Shown here: positions 14,022 through 21,373 of the stretch, piece by piece | How the letters are laid out: each line of letters opens with the position of its first letter | How positions within the stretch are numbered: position 1 is the first letter of the stretch | Origin: Ferrithrix thermotolerans DSM 19514 | Lineage (GTDB): Bacteria; Actinomycetota; Acidimicrobiia; Acidimicrobiales; Ilumatobacteraceae | Direction: 5' to 3' | Assembly (NCBI GenBank): GCA_945860575.1 | Contig: CAMAQQ010000005.1 | Coordinates: 1 to 21,373 of the forward strand | Length of the DNA stretch: 21,373 nucleotides | Program-made: the position numbers and the translations under genes | Notes under the pieces: generated by a model | Database searches by the model: none | Told to the model about the DNA's origin: nothing | The model's input: only the letters and a program-made list of their open reading frames with translations

Positions 14022-17000
14022 ATGACCGTTTTAGGTGCACTCGCTTCAACTCTTAGTTTTGATCCAGCACTCAGCGCCGCGCTCGGAGAGAAAAGCGCAT
14101 CGATCGTCTGCGCAGATCACACTTGGCCATTGTTGGTCGCCGGTCTGGCTCAACGCACTGAAGGCGAAATCGTTGTGGTCGCAGCACCAACCGGATTAAC
14201 CGCTACACAACTCCGCGATGACCTTGTCGCATTTCTACCCGAACGAGATGTTGTTACGTTTCCTGCATGGGAGACCTTGCCGTTTGAGCGAGTTAGTCCG
14301 AATGTTGAAACTATGGGTCGTCGACTCGAAGTCTTGTGGCGAATAAAAAATGACCCGCCAAAAATAATCGTCACTGGGGTGCGTGCACTGCTGCAACACC
14401 TCAGCAACACCGTGGTCGAGCCTCTGGTGATAAAGCAAAAATCGCAAGTTGATATGGATGAATTGATCTCAACTCTGGCCCGCTTTGGATATCGGCGCGA
14501 AGAACTCGTTGAACACCGTGGAGAATTCGCGAGACGCGGATCAATAATCGATGTTTTTCCATCCACTGCTGATACGCCAATTCGTATTGATTTGTGGGGT
14601 GATGAAGTTGATCGACTGACCGCGTTCAATGTCAACGATCAGCGCAGCACCGATGATCTTGAAAACGTGCGAATATTTCCCGCACGCGAGTTAATTATCA
14701 ATGAAGACGTTGCTGCTCGCGCACAAAATTTGATCGCCGAAGAACCCTGGGGCCAAGAAAATTGGGAGCGCATTGCTCAAGGTGCAACTTTTGACGGCAT
14801 GGAGTCTTGGTTGCCATGGGTTGCCACAGATAGTGAAGTGCTAACTGATGTTTGCGCCAAGTCAGCATCAATTCATGTAGTGCTGATTGAGCCGCGAAGA
14901 TTGCGCGACCGCGCTCGTGATTTGATCGCCGAAGAAGACGATTTGGCGCGAGCCTTGGCATCAACTTGGTCGCGAGATCCTGATCAGAAATATCCGCGAC
15001 TGCACTCAGAAATCGAGTCGTTTCTTGAAAACACAAACGCCGAGTCGATAATTTCGCTCAGCCCGGTTGCTGATTCGTTTGGTGCCACGAGCATCGAGAC
15101 TTCGACTTGGGGGCAAGCCACCGGCGACACAGAAGCGCTCGCGAACAGAATCTTGCGATTTGTCACCAAGAAGTTTCGTGTAATAATCGCGGCCGACACA
15201 CAGAGTTCGGCTCAAAGATTTTTTGAAGTATTAACTCTTGAAGGCGTCACGGTGCGGTCGCTTGAACAACAGACAACGGCAATCACGAGCCCCGGCGTTT
15301 CGATCGTTGTTGCACCACTGCATAGTGGCTGCATTATCAATGCCCATGATCTGGTGATAATCAGCGAAAGTGATTTGACCGGTCGGCGCCGAACACATCG
15401 ACATACCAAACCAGTCAAACGAAACTCATTGAGCATTTTTGAAGATCTCAAACCCGGAGACTACATAGTTCACCATGTGCACGGAGTTGGAAGATATCTG
15501 GGCATGTCAAAGCAATCGATGGGCGGTGTTGAACGCGATTACATGCAGTTGCAATATCACAATGGAAATCTTTATGTGCCGACCGATCACATTGACGCGA
15601 TTCGGCAATACATCGGCGGAGAAACTCCAACTCTTAATCGCATGGGTGGTTCTGATTTTGCAAGATCCAAGGCGCGTGTGCGAAGTGCAGTGCGTGAAAT
15701 TGCCCAAGAACTTGTAGTGCTCTATCAACGTCGTGTGACCGCGACTGGTCATGCATTTGCCAGCGACACCACCTGGCAACACGAAATGGAAGCAGCATTT
15801 CAATTTGTCGAAACCCCAGACCAACGAATTGCAATCATTGACACCAAAGCCGACATGGAGCGTGAAGTGCCAATGGATCGGCTTGTTTGCGGCGATGTCG
15901 GTTTCGGTAAAACTGAAGTTGCCGTGCGTGCCGCATTTAAATGCATCCAAGACGGAAAGCAAGTTGCGGTTCTGGTGCCGACGACCTTGCTCGCAACCCA
16001 ACACGGCACAACTTTCACGACTCGGTTTACCGGATATCCAATTCGTGTTGAAGTGCTCTCAAGATTTTTGACGGCCAAACAAGCCAAACAAGTTCTGCAA
16101 GGTCTTGAATCTGGTCAAATCGATTGCGTGATTGGCACGCACCGATTGCTGCAAGAAGGCGTGAAATTTAAAGATCTTGGTTTGTTGGTCGTCGACGAAG
16201 AACAGCGATTCGGTGTGCAACACAAAGAGCAAATGAAACAACTGAAGACCAACGTAGATGTTTTGACTCTCACCGCGACGCCGATTCCACGCACGCTCGA
16301 AATGAGTCTTGTGGGCATTCGAGATTTATCTTTGCTGAACACTCCCCCTGCAGATCGACAGCCGATTCTCACTTTTGTCGGTGAAGAAGACGATCGAGTT
16401 GCCACCGAGGCGATTCGTCGCGAGTTGCTGCGTGACGGACAAGTATTTTGGGTGCACAACAGGGTTCGCTCGATCGAAGATCGTGCGCGCGAGTTGCGCG
16501 AGTTGGTGCCAGAGGCACGAATCATCGTGGCTCACGGACAAATGGACGAGGCAAAACTTGAACGAGCCGTGCAAGATTTTTGGGAGGGAAAATATGACGT
16601 GCTTGTTTGCACGACAATTATTGAAAGCGGCATCGACATGCCGACCGTGAACACGCTCGTCGTTGAGCGTGCCGATTTATTGGGCCTCGGACAACTGCAT
16701 CAGTTACGGGGTCGCGTTGGGCGAAGCGGACAGCGCGCCTATGCATATTTGTTTCATCCTCGCGATCGGGCGTTATCAGAGCACGCATATGAGCGACTTC
16801 GCACGATCGGTGAAGCAACAGAACTTGGTAGTGGTTTCAAAATTGCGATGCGCGATCTTGAAATCCGCGGTGCAGGAAACCTGCTCGGCGAAGCGCAAAG
16901 TGGTCACATCGCCGCAGTTGGCTACGACCTTTATTGCCAACTAGTCACTGAGGCAGTCGCCGAAATGAAAGGTGAAGAGCCGAAGATTCAGGTCGAACTA

Positions 17001-17429
17001 AAAATTGATGTTCCGATTACAGCATTTTTGCCCAACGATTATGTCGCTAAAGAAGAACTACGACTTGACGCCTACAGGCGTCTCGTGGCTGTTCGAACTC
17101 ACGCCGATGTTCAAGACATCGAAGCAGAATGGCAAGATCGGTTCGGCGAATTGCCTGAGCCTGCCAAGTCGCTATTAATGGTTGGTTCGCTTCGCGCCGA
17201 GTGCCATCGAATCGGCCTGCGCGAAATAATCGTTTCAGATAATCGAGCGAAACTCTCGCCGATTACTCTTAAGGCCAGCGAGTCGATGCGCCTTGTGCGA
17301 TTGTCACCATCGGCAACATATCGTGAACAATCCAATGATCTGAGCATTGCGATTCCGCGTGGTCAAGAGCCCGCGTCATATCTGGTCGCGTTTATGCAAG
17401 AACTTGTCGAAGAAGTGGCACTAGGGTAA
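14022..17429 (+). CDS. mfd: Transcription-repair coupling factor Mfd
   Basis: An 1135-residue, full-length Mfd. It recognises stalled RNA polymerase, pushes it off DNA with an ATP-driven translocase and recruits UvrA. Domains in order are the UvrB-like N-terminal module (FPAWETLPFERVSP, RREELVEHRGEFARRGSIID), the CarD-like RNA-polymerase interaction domain (PGDYIVHHVHGVGRYLG, about residues 485-545), the RecG-like translocase with Walker A GDVGFGKTE from residue 624 and Walker B DEEQ at 725-728, TATPIPRTLEMS, the motif VI region QLRGRVGRSGQRAYAYL, and the C-terminal D7 domain. ATG 14022 lies 11 bases after pth. Nothing appears truncated. Confidence 0.97.
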   Translation: MTVLGALASTLSFDPALSAALGEKSASIVCADHTWPLLVAGLAQRTEGEIVVVAAPTGLTATQLRDDLVAFLPERDVVTFPAWETLPFERVSPNVETMGRRLEVLWRIKNDPPKIIVTGVRALLQHLSNTVVEPLVIKQKSQVDMDELISTLARFGYRREELVEHRGEFARRGSIIDVFPSTADTPIRIDLWGDEVDRLTAFNVNDQRSTDDLENVRIFPARELIINEDVAARAQNLIAEEPWGQENWERIAQGATFDGMESWLPWVATDSEVLTDVCAKSASIHVVLIEPRRLRDRARDLIAEEDDLARALASTWSRDPDQKYPRLHSEIESFLENTNAESIISLSPVADSFGATSIETSTWGQATGDTEALANRILRFVTKKFRVIIAADTQSSAQRFFEVLTLEGVTVRSLEQQTTAITSPGVSIVVAPLHSGCIINAHDLVIISESDLTGRRRTHRHTKPVKRNSLSIFEDLKPGDYIVHHVHGVGRYLGMSKQSMGGVERDYMQLQYHNGNLYVPTDHIDAIRQYIGGETPTLNRMGGSDFARSKARVRSAVREIAQELVVLYQRRVTATGHAFASDTTWQHEMEAAFQFVETPDQRIAIIDTKADMEREVPMDRLVCGDVGFGKTEVAVRAAFKCIQDGKQVAVLVPTTLLATQHGTTFTTRFTGYPIRVEVLSRFLTAKQAKQVLQGLESGQIDCVIGTHRLLQEGVKFKDLGLLVVDEEQRFGVQHKEQMKQLKTNVDVLTLTATPIPRTLEMSLVGIRDLSLLNTPPADRQPILTFVGEEDDRVATEAIRRELLRDGQVFWVHNRVRSIEDRARELRELVPEARIIVAHGQMDEAKLERAVQDFWEGKYDVLVCTTIIESGIDMPTVNTLVVERADLLGLGQLHQLRGRVGRSGQRAYAYLFHPRDRALSEHAYERLRTIGEATELGSGFKIAMRDLEIRGAGNLLGEAQSGHIAAVGYDLYCQLVTEAVAEMKGEEPKIQVELKIDVPITAFLPNDYVAKEELRLDAYRRLVAVRTHADVQDIEAEWQDRFGELPEPAKSLLMVGSLRAECHRIGLREIIVSDNRAKLSPITLKASESMRLVRLSPSATYREQSNDLSIAIPRGQEPASYLVAFMQELVEEVALG

Positions 17430-17434
17430 GTGCG

Positions 17435-18349
17435 ATGAAAAATAATAAAACAAATACTTTCCGGCTCGCAACGACTGCTCTTGTGACACTTGCAGTTGTT
17501 GTCTCAAGTTGTGGTTCAACTTCGAACTCTGCTGCCGAAATTGCGGGCACGAAAATTTCGCGCGACGAACTTGAACTTACAATCACCGAACTGAGCGACG
17601 CAGGGCAAACACCCGTCGTTGACGGTGAAGTTGCCGGCGACACCGCACGAAGTATTCTCACAGCTTTGCTTCAAGGTGCTGCCGCAAGAGAAATTCTCAA
17701 GAAATACGGTCAAGAAATAACCGAAGCCGACCGCGAAGAGATTGCCTTGTCGGTCAGCCAAAATACTGACACGACCGCATTTACCGAACACCTGAAAAAT
17801 TTGATCATCGAACTCAATGCTGGTGGTCTTGCACTGAAACGTGTTGTCGCTCCAGACGCAAAGACAGCGGCCAAAATGTATGACGAAGCACCCGCGTCGC
17901 TTGGCGTGATGTGTGTACGACATTTGGTTGTCGAACAAGAGGCCAAAGCCAAAGAAGCACTGGCGAAAATCTCGGCCGGTGCCGACTTCGCCGAAGTTGC
18001 CGGAGAATATTCAATTGAGCCAAACGCAAAAGAGTCTGGTGGTGCTCTGTCTGGAGCGAACAATGCGTGCATGCTGTTGAGCGAATACCAAAGTAGTTTT
18101 GACCCTGGTTTTACCGCTGGCGCATTACTTGCCAAATCAGGCGTTGCAACCGGCCCGGTCAAATCAAGTTTCGGATACCACATTATTTTGATTCGACCAT
18201 TCGTTGAAGTTGCGGCAGATATTTCGGCTTTGCTTGAAACAAATGCCGGAGAACTTCTCTTCAACGGATACCTTGCGACGACAAAAATCAAGATCGATTC
18301 TGCCTACGGAGTTTGGAACTCAGCCCGTGGTGCCATCATCGCAAACTGA
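17435..18349 (+). CDS. Parvulin-type (PpiC/SurA-like) peptidyl-prolyl isomerase lipoprotein
   Basis: A 304-residue predicted lipoprotein. The signal peptide has a basic start, a hydrophobic core (TTALVTLAVVV) and a lipobox ending VSSC with Cys26. A SurA-N-like helical region follows. The parvulin domain covers roughly residues 160-255: CVRHLVVEQEAKAKEALAKI, ADFAEVAGEYSIEP, SGGALSG, and FGYHIILIRPF near its end. Two cysteines in this domain (MCVRH and NNACML) could form a disulfide in an extracytoplasmic protein. The likely role is folding exported proteins at the outer face of the membrane. ATG 17435 is five bases after mfd. Homologues lie between mfd and mazG in some actinobacteria, but the client proteins are unknown. 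Confidence 0.85.
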   Translation: MKNNKTNTFRLATTALVTLAVVVSSCGSTSNSAAEIAGTKISRDELELTITELSDAGQTPVVDGEVAGDTARSILTALLQGAAAREILKKYGQEITEADREEIALSVSQNTDTTAFTEHLKNLIIELNAGGLALKRVVAPDAKTAAKMYDEAPASLGVMCVRHLVVEQEAKAKEALAKISAGADFAEVAGEYSIEPNAKESGGALSGANNACMLLSEYQSSFDPGFTAGALLAKSGVATGPVKSSFGYHIILIRPFVEVAADISALLETNAGELLFNGYLATTKIKIDSAYGVWNSARGAIIAN

Positions 18350-18361
18350 GTTGACAAGCGC

Positions 18362-19813
18362 ATGACAGCGCAAATCACGATTGTAGGTCTCGGTCCAGGT
18401 TCGGCTGGCTCGATAAATCACGAGACTTTGCAAACAATTGAGCGAATCAAATTTCGATACATTCGAACGACTCGTCATCCGACTTCTCATCTCGTCGAAA
18501 GTGCCGTGAGTTTCGATGATGAATACGAACGACATGAATCATTTGATGATGTTTACTTGGCAATCGCCGCGCGACTCGTGTCGGCGGCACATCAACATGG
18601 CGAAGTTCTTTACGCCGTGCCTGGTTCACCGTTGGTACTCGAGCAGACGGTGCAACATTTATTGAACAATGAAACTGTCAAGGTCGTGCTGGTGCCGGCA
18701 ATGAGTTTTTTGGATGTCGCATGGAGCGAACTAAAAATAGATCCTGTTGATGCAGGAGTGCGAATGATCGATGGTCATCGCTTTGCCGAACTTGGTGCAG
18801 GCGAAAAAGGCCCGCTTCTTGTCGCCCAGTGCCACGCCCAATGGGTTTTATCAAACATCAAACTTGCACATGAGTCTGCAACTGGCGATGAACCAGTAGT
18901 GATTTTGCACCACCTGGGACTCGCCGACCAGAAAATTATTCACACGACTTGGCAAAACCTTGATCGAGAAATAGAGCCAGATCATTTAACAACCTTGTAC
19001 ATTCCAAAACTCGCCGAACCAGTCGCCGCAGAAATGGCACGATTGCATGCATTGGCTCGAACTTTGCGCGAACAGTGTCCATGGGATCAGGAGCAGACAC
19101 ATGAATCGCTAGTTCGCTATTTGATCGAAGAAACCTACGAAGTTGTCGAGGCGATCAATCAACTTGATGTCGACGATCCGTCAACTGACGACGCCTTAAT
19201 TGATGAACTTGGTGACTTGTTGTATCAAGTCGAATTTCACGCCACGATCGCCGAGCAGCAGGGGCGTTTCAGTATCGCCGACGTTGCTACTTCGATACAC
19301 GACAAACTTGTGCGCAGACACCCGCATGTGTTCGGCGATGTGAGCGCAGATTCGACAGACCAAGTCGTCTCAACTTGGGACGCGATCAAAAAGCAAGAAC
19401 GCGGCGAAGTCGACAGCAAGTCTGTATTTGACGGCGTCTCAACTGCCGCCCCGGCGCTGATGTATTCAGCCAAACTACAAAAGCGCGCCGCAGAACAAGG
19501 ATTTGACTGGCCAAATAGCGATGGTGCCTACGAGAAAATTACCGAAGAAATTGCTGAACTGCGTGAAGCGGTGCTACTGAGAAGCGACCCTGAAGCAGTT
19601 CTAATGGAGCTCGGCGATGTGCTGTTCAGCGTCGTCAACTTATCTCGCCACCTTAAAGTTGATGCAGAGTCGGCCCTGCGCAGCGCATCGGAAAAATTTA
19701 AAACAAGATTCGAAAAAGTTATCGAACTCGCAGCGCAACGAAATCTTGATCTGGCGAAATGTTCACTTGCCGAACTAGACGAACTTTGGAATGAGATAAA
19801 GTTACTGAAATGA
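18362..19813 (+). CDS. mazG: MazG-type nucleoside triphosphate pyrophosphohydrolase with N-terminal tetrapyrrole-methylase-like domain
   Basis: A 483-residue fusion with the layout of Bacillus YabN. Residues 1-215 resemble SAM-dependent tetrapyrrole methylases (VGLGPGS at 8-14, VLYAVPGSPLVLEQTVQ, VVLVPAMSFLDVAW); no methylation substrate is known for such fusions. From about residue 222 two MazG repeats follow: RTLREQCPWDQEQTHESLVR, the metal-binding E256-E257-x-x-E260, and DELGDLLYQVEFHA, with a second EEIAELREAV...ELGDVLFSVVNL near the end. The MazG part hydrolyses (d)NTPs to monophosphates and pyrophosphate and helps remove damaged nucleotides. The start is ATG 18362, 12 bases after the lipoprotein gene. 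The TGA overlaps the eno ATG. Confidence 0.94.
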   Translation: MTAQITIVGLGPGSAGSINHETLQTIERIKFRYIRTTRHPTSHLVESAVSFDDEYERHESFDDVYLAIAARLVSAAHQHGEVLYAVPGSPLVLEQTVQHLLNNETVKVVLVPAMSFLDVAWSELKIDPVDAGVRMIDGHRFAELGAGEKGPLLVAQCHAQWVLSNIKLAHESATGDEPVVILHHLGLADQKIIHTTWQNLDREIEPDHLTTLYIPKLAEPVAAEMARLHALARTLREQCPWDQEQTHESLVRYLIEETYEVVEAINQLDVDDPSTDDALIDELGDLLYQVEFHATIAEQQGRFSIADVATSIHDKLVRRHPHVFGDVSADSTDQVVSTWDAIKKQERGEVDSKSVFDGVSTAAPALMYSAKLQKRAAEQGFDWPNSDGAYEKITEEIAELREAVLLRSDPEAVLMELGDVLFSVVNLSRHLKVDAESALRSASEKFKTRFEKVIELAAQRNLDLAKCSLAELDELWNEIKLLK

Positions 19814-21087
19814 CGGCGATCAAGAACGTACTCGCGCGCGAAGTATTAGATTCGCGCGGCAACCCGACCGTAGAAGTTGATGTGTTGCTCGAATCTGGAG
19901 CAACTGGTCGAGCCATCGTGCCATCGGGGGCTTCAACTGGAGAACACGAGGCAGTTGAATTGCGCGATGGCGGAAAACGATTCTTGGGCAAAGGCGTGTT
20001 GAAGGCAGTATCAAACGTCAATAACGAGATTCGAAATGCAGTGCTCGGCTTGGACGGCTTAGACCAACAAGCAATCGATAATAAATTAATCGCTCTTGAC
20101 GGTACAGAAAACAAATCGCGACTAGGGGCAAATGCTTTACTCGGGGTGAGTCTCGCGGTTGCCCGCGCAGCATCTAGCGCCCGAAATCTGCCGTTGTATA
20201 AATCAGTTGGCGGTGACGATGCAAACACACTTCCGGTACCGATGATGAATGTGCTCAACGGTGGAGTGCATGCCGACAACAACATCGACCTACAAGAGTT
20301 CATGATCATGCCAATTGGTGCTTCGCGTTTTAGCGAAGGTCTGCAATGGGGAGTCGAGACATATCACACGCTGAAATCACTGCTCAAAGCCAAAGGCTTG
20401 TCGACGGCAGTTGGCGACGAAGGTGGTTTCGCACCAAACTTGGCGAACAACGAATCGGCAATCGAGTTTTTGGTTGATGCGATTGCGCGTGCAGGTTTCA
20501 AACCAGGAAAAGACATTGCTATTGCACTTGACCCCGCAATGAGCGAACTCTATAACGATTCGCGTTACCACATGGCTGGTGAAAATAAAATTTTTACCAG
20601 CGACGAACTTGTCGGGTGGTGGGTATCGCTGGTTGATAAATATCCGATCATCTCAATTGAAGATGGTATGGCTCAAGATGATTGGGATGGATGGGAAGCA
20701 CTTTCGTCTGCGCTAGGTCGGCGAATTCAATTAGTTGGCGATGATTTGTTCGTCACCAACACAAAGCGCCTACAACAAGGTATTGATCAAAAAATCGCGA
20801 ACAGCATATTGATAAAAGTAAATCAAATCGGCACTCTGACAGAGACACTGAACGCGATGGCGCTCGCGAAAAGCAACAACTACACAAGCGTTATGAGTCA
20901 CCGAAGTGGCGAAACTGAAGACTCGACTATTGCTGATCTCGCCGTTGCGACAAATTGTGGTCAGATAAAAACTGGAGCACCAGCTCGCAGCGACCGCGTT
21001 GCAAAATACAATCAGTTATTGCGAATAGAACACGATCTCGGCTCAAACGCTAAATATCCTGTTTTGTTTGGGCACTCCACCAAATAA
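19810..21087 (+). CDS. eno: Enolase (phosphopyruvate hydratase)
   Basis: A 425-residue, full-length glycolytic enzyme converting 2-phosphoglycerate to phosphoenolpyruvate. All expected motifs are present: REVLDSRGNPTVEVDV, PSGASTGEHEAVELRD with the mobile loop, NGGVHADNNIDLQEFMI, GDEGGFAPN, the Mg ligands in ALDPAMSE, SIEDGMAQDDW and GDDLFVTN, the catalytic Lys in LIKVNQIGTLTET, and SHRSGETEDSTIADLAV. The ALDPAMSELY spelling is slightly unusual (often ALDxAASEFY) but keeps the Asp and Glu. ATG 19810 overlaps the mazG stop (ATGA). In actinobacteria eno is typically followed by an ftsB/divIC-like gene, as here. Confidence 0.98.
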   Translation: MTAIKNVLAREVLDSRGNPTVEVDVLLESGATGRAIVPSGASTGEHEAVELRDGGKRFLGKGVLKAVSNVNNEIRNAVLGLDGLDQQAIDNKLIALDGTENKSRLGANALLGVSLAVARAASSARNLPLYKSVGGDDANTLPVPMMNVLNGGVHADNNIDLQEFMIMPIGASRFSEGLQWGVETYHTLKSLLKAKGLSTAVGDEGGFAPNLANNESAIEFLVDAIARAGFKPGKDIAIALDPAMSELYNDSRYHMAGENKIFTSDELVGWWVSLVDKYPIISIEDGMAQDDWDGWEALSSALGRRIQLVGDDLFVTNTKRLQQGIDQKIANSILIKVNQIGTLTETLNAMALAKSNNYTSVMSHRSGETEDSTIADLAVATNCGQIKTGAPARSDRVAKYNQLLRIEHDLGSNAKYPVLFGHSTK

Positions 21088-21101
21088 CGGTTTGCTTAAG
21101 C

Positions 21102-21113
21102 CAGAATATATAA
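21102..21113 (+). promoter_or_regulatory. Possible leaderless promoter of the FtsB/DivIC-like gene
   Basis: The 12 bases before GTG 21114 read CAGAATATATAA. CAGAAT sits at -12 to -7, one mismatch from TANNNT, and no ribosome-binding site is visible. It shares TATATA at -7 to -2 with the region before GTG 1674. The evidence is weak; transcription could also continue from eno, 26 bases away. Confidence 0.3.
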
Positions 21114-21373
21114 GTGTCACAAAATAATTCTCAATCTGCCCCGCGACCCAGGCCACTTGGCGCAGACTCATCGACTCGTGTGTCGCGAAAAAGACGCGGT
21201 CGGTTTGCCCTTGTTCCACTAGGGACATTGGTAGTTGGGGCAATTCTCACCGCCTTACTGTTCCTTCCTTTGCGCACATGGAACAAGCAACGCACCCTTG
21301 TGGCACAGCGCTCAGCCCAACTTGCCGCTTTTGAAGACATAAATGCTTCGCTTCAAGAAGAAGTTGACAATCT
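21114..21373 (+). CDS. FtsB/DivIC-type septum formation initiator protein, N-terminal part
   Basis: The first 86 codons of a gene that runs off the right edge. The N-terminus is polar and basic (SRKRRGRFA). A single membrane segment follows at about residues 33-52 (LVPLGTLVVGAILTALLFLP). After it comes the start of a periplasmic-side coiled coil (QRTLVAQRSAQLAAFEDINA, then LQEEVDN). This one-helix plus coiled-coil layout, directly after eno, is typical of actinobacterial FtsB/DivIC proteins that link divisome components. GTG 21114 is the first suitable start after the eno stop. The conserved C-terminal half is outside the window, so the assignment leans on topology and context. Confidence 0.8.
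   Translation, partial: MSQNNSQSAPRPRPLGADSSTRVSRKRRGRFALVPLGTLVVGAILTALLFLPLRTWNKQRTLVAQRSAQLAAFEDINASLQEEVDN

Noticed and set aside
19719..20309. A 196-codon minus-strand open frame opposite eno
   Set aside because: It is antisense to a perfectly conserved enolase N-terminus, Ser-rich, and without recognisable domains.

Overview
This window is a chromosomal stretch of a moderate-GC actinobacterium. The gene order is the conserved actinobacterial run rsmI - metG - tatD - cell-wall protein - rsmA - ispE, followed by tRNA-Gln - glmU - prs - rplY - pth - mfd - parvulin lipoprotein - mazG - eno - ftsB/divIC-like. A 30-residue arginine/lysine-rich bS22-type ribosomal protein, frequent GTG starts, ATGA/GTGA stop-start overlaps and start codons with a -10-like hexamer where a leaderless transcript would need it all fit Actinomycetota. 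The balanced base composition suggests a low-GC lineage such as aquatic Acidimicrobiia. That placement is inference; nothing in the window names the species.

Layout. 1-1610: 3' end of ychF, a DUF192 protein and rsmI, closely packed. 1674-3647: a membrane acyltransferase with an SGNH domain (AT1). 3690-8193: metG, tatD, a small secreted protein with a degenerate double-psi-beta-barrel-like end, rsmA and ispE. 8203-10173: a second, paralogous acyltransferase (AT2). 10174-10309: on the minus strand, a vestigial bS22 gene end, a terminator and an intact bS22 gene. 10388-10458: tRNA-Gln(TTG). 10520-21087: glmU, prs, rplY, pth, mfd, a parvulin-like lipoprotein, mazG and eno. 21114 to the end: start of an FtsB/DivIC-type gene. 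No gene-free stretch exceeds 300 bases. No CRISPR array, transposase or integrase is visible.

Most genes are core housekeeping: translation and rRNA modification (YchF, RsmI, MetRS, RsmA, Pth, bL25, bS22, tRNA-Gln), precursor supply (IspE for isoprenoids, GlmU for peptidoglycan, Prs for PRPP, enolase), repair and nucleotide hygiene (TatD, Mfd, MazG), and envelope or division (parvulin lipoprotein, FtsB-like, barrel-like protein). The two acyltransferases are the foreign-looking part. They are AT-richer, related to each other, and break the conserved gene order at two joints.

Both insertions carry a copied piece of a neighbouring core gene. AT1 begins with a perfect 36-base copy of the first 12 codons of metG, so AT1 appears to have taken metG's start codon and probable leaderless promoter and left metG behind it with a new upstream region. 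AT2 is followed directly by a minus-strand remnant of the last seven codons plus stop of bS22, differing from the intact gene only at synonymous third positions and in the stop codon used. A third oddity is GlmU. It ends about 90-100 residues early, lacks most of the acetyltransferase domain, and has Glu where the family has a catalytic Arg, while the next gene starts in a clean 4-base overlap.
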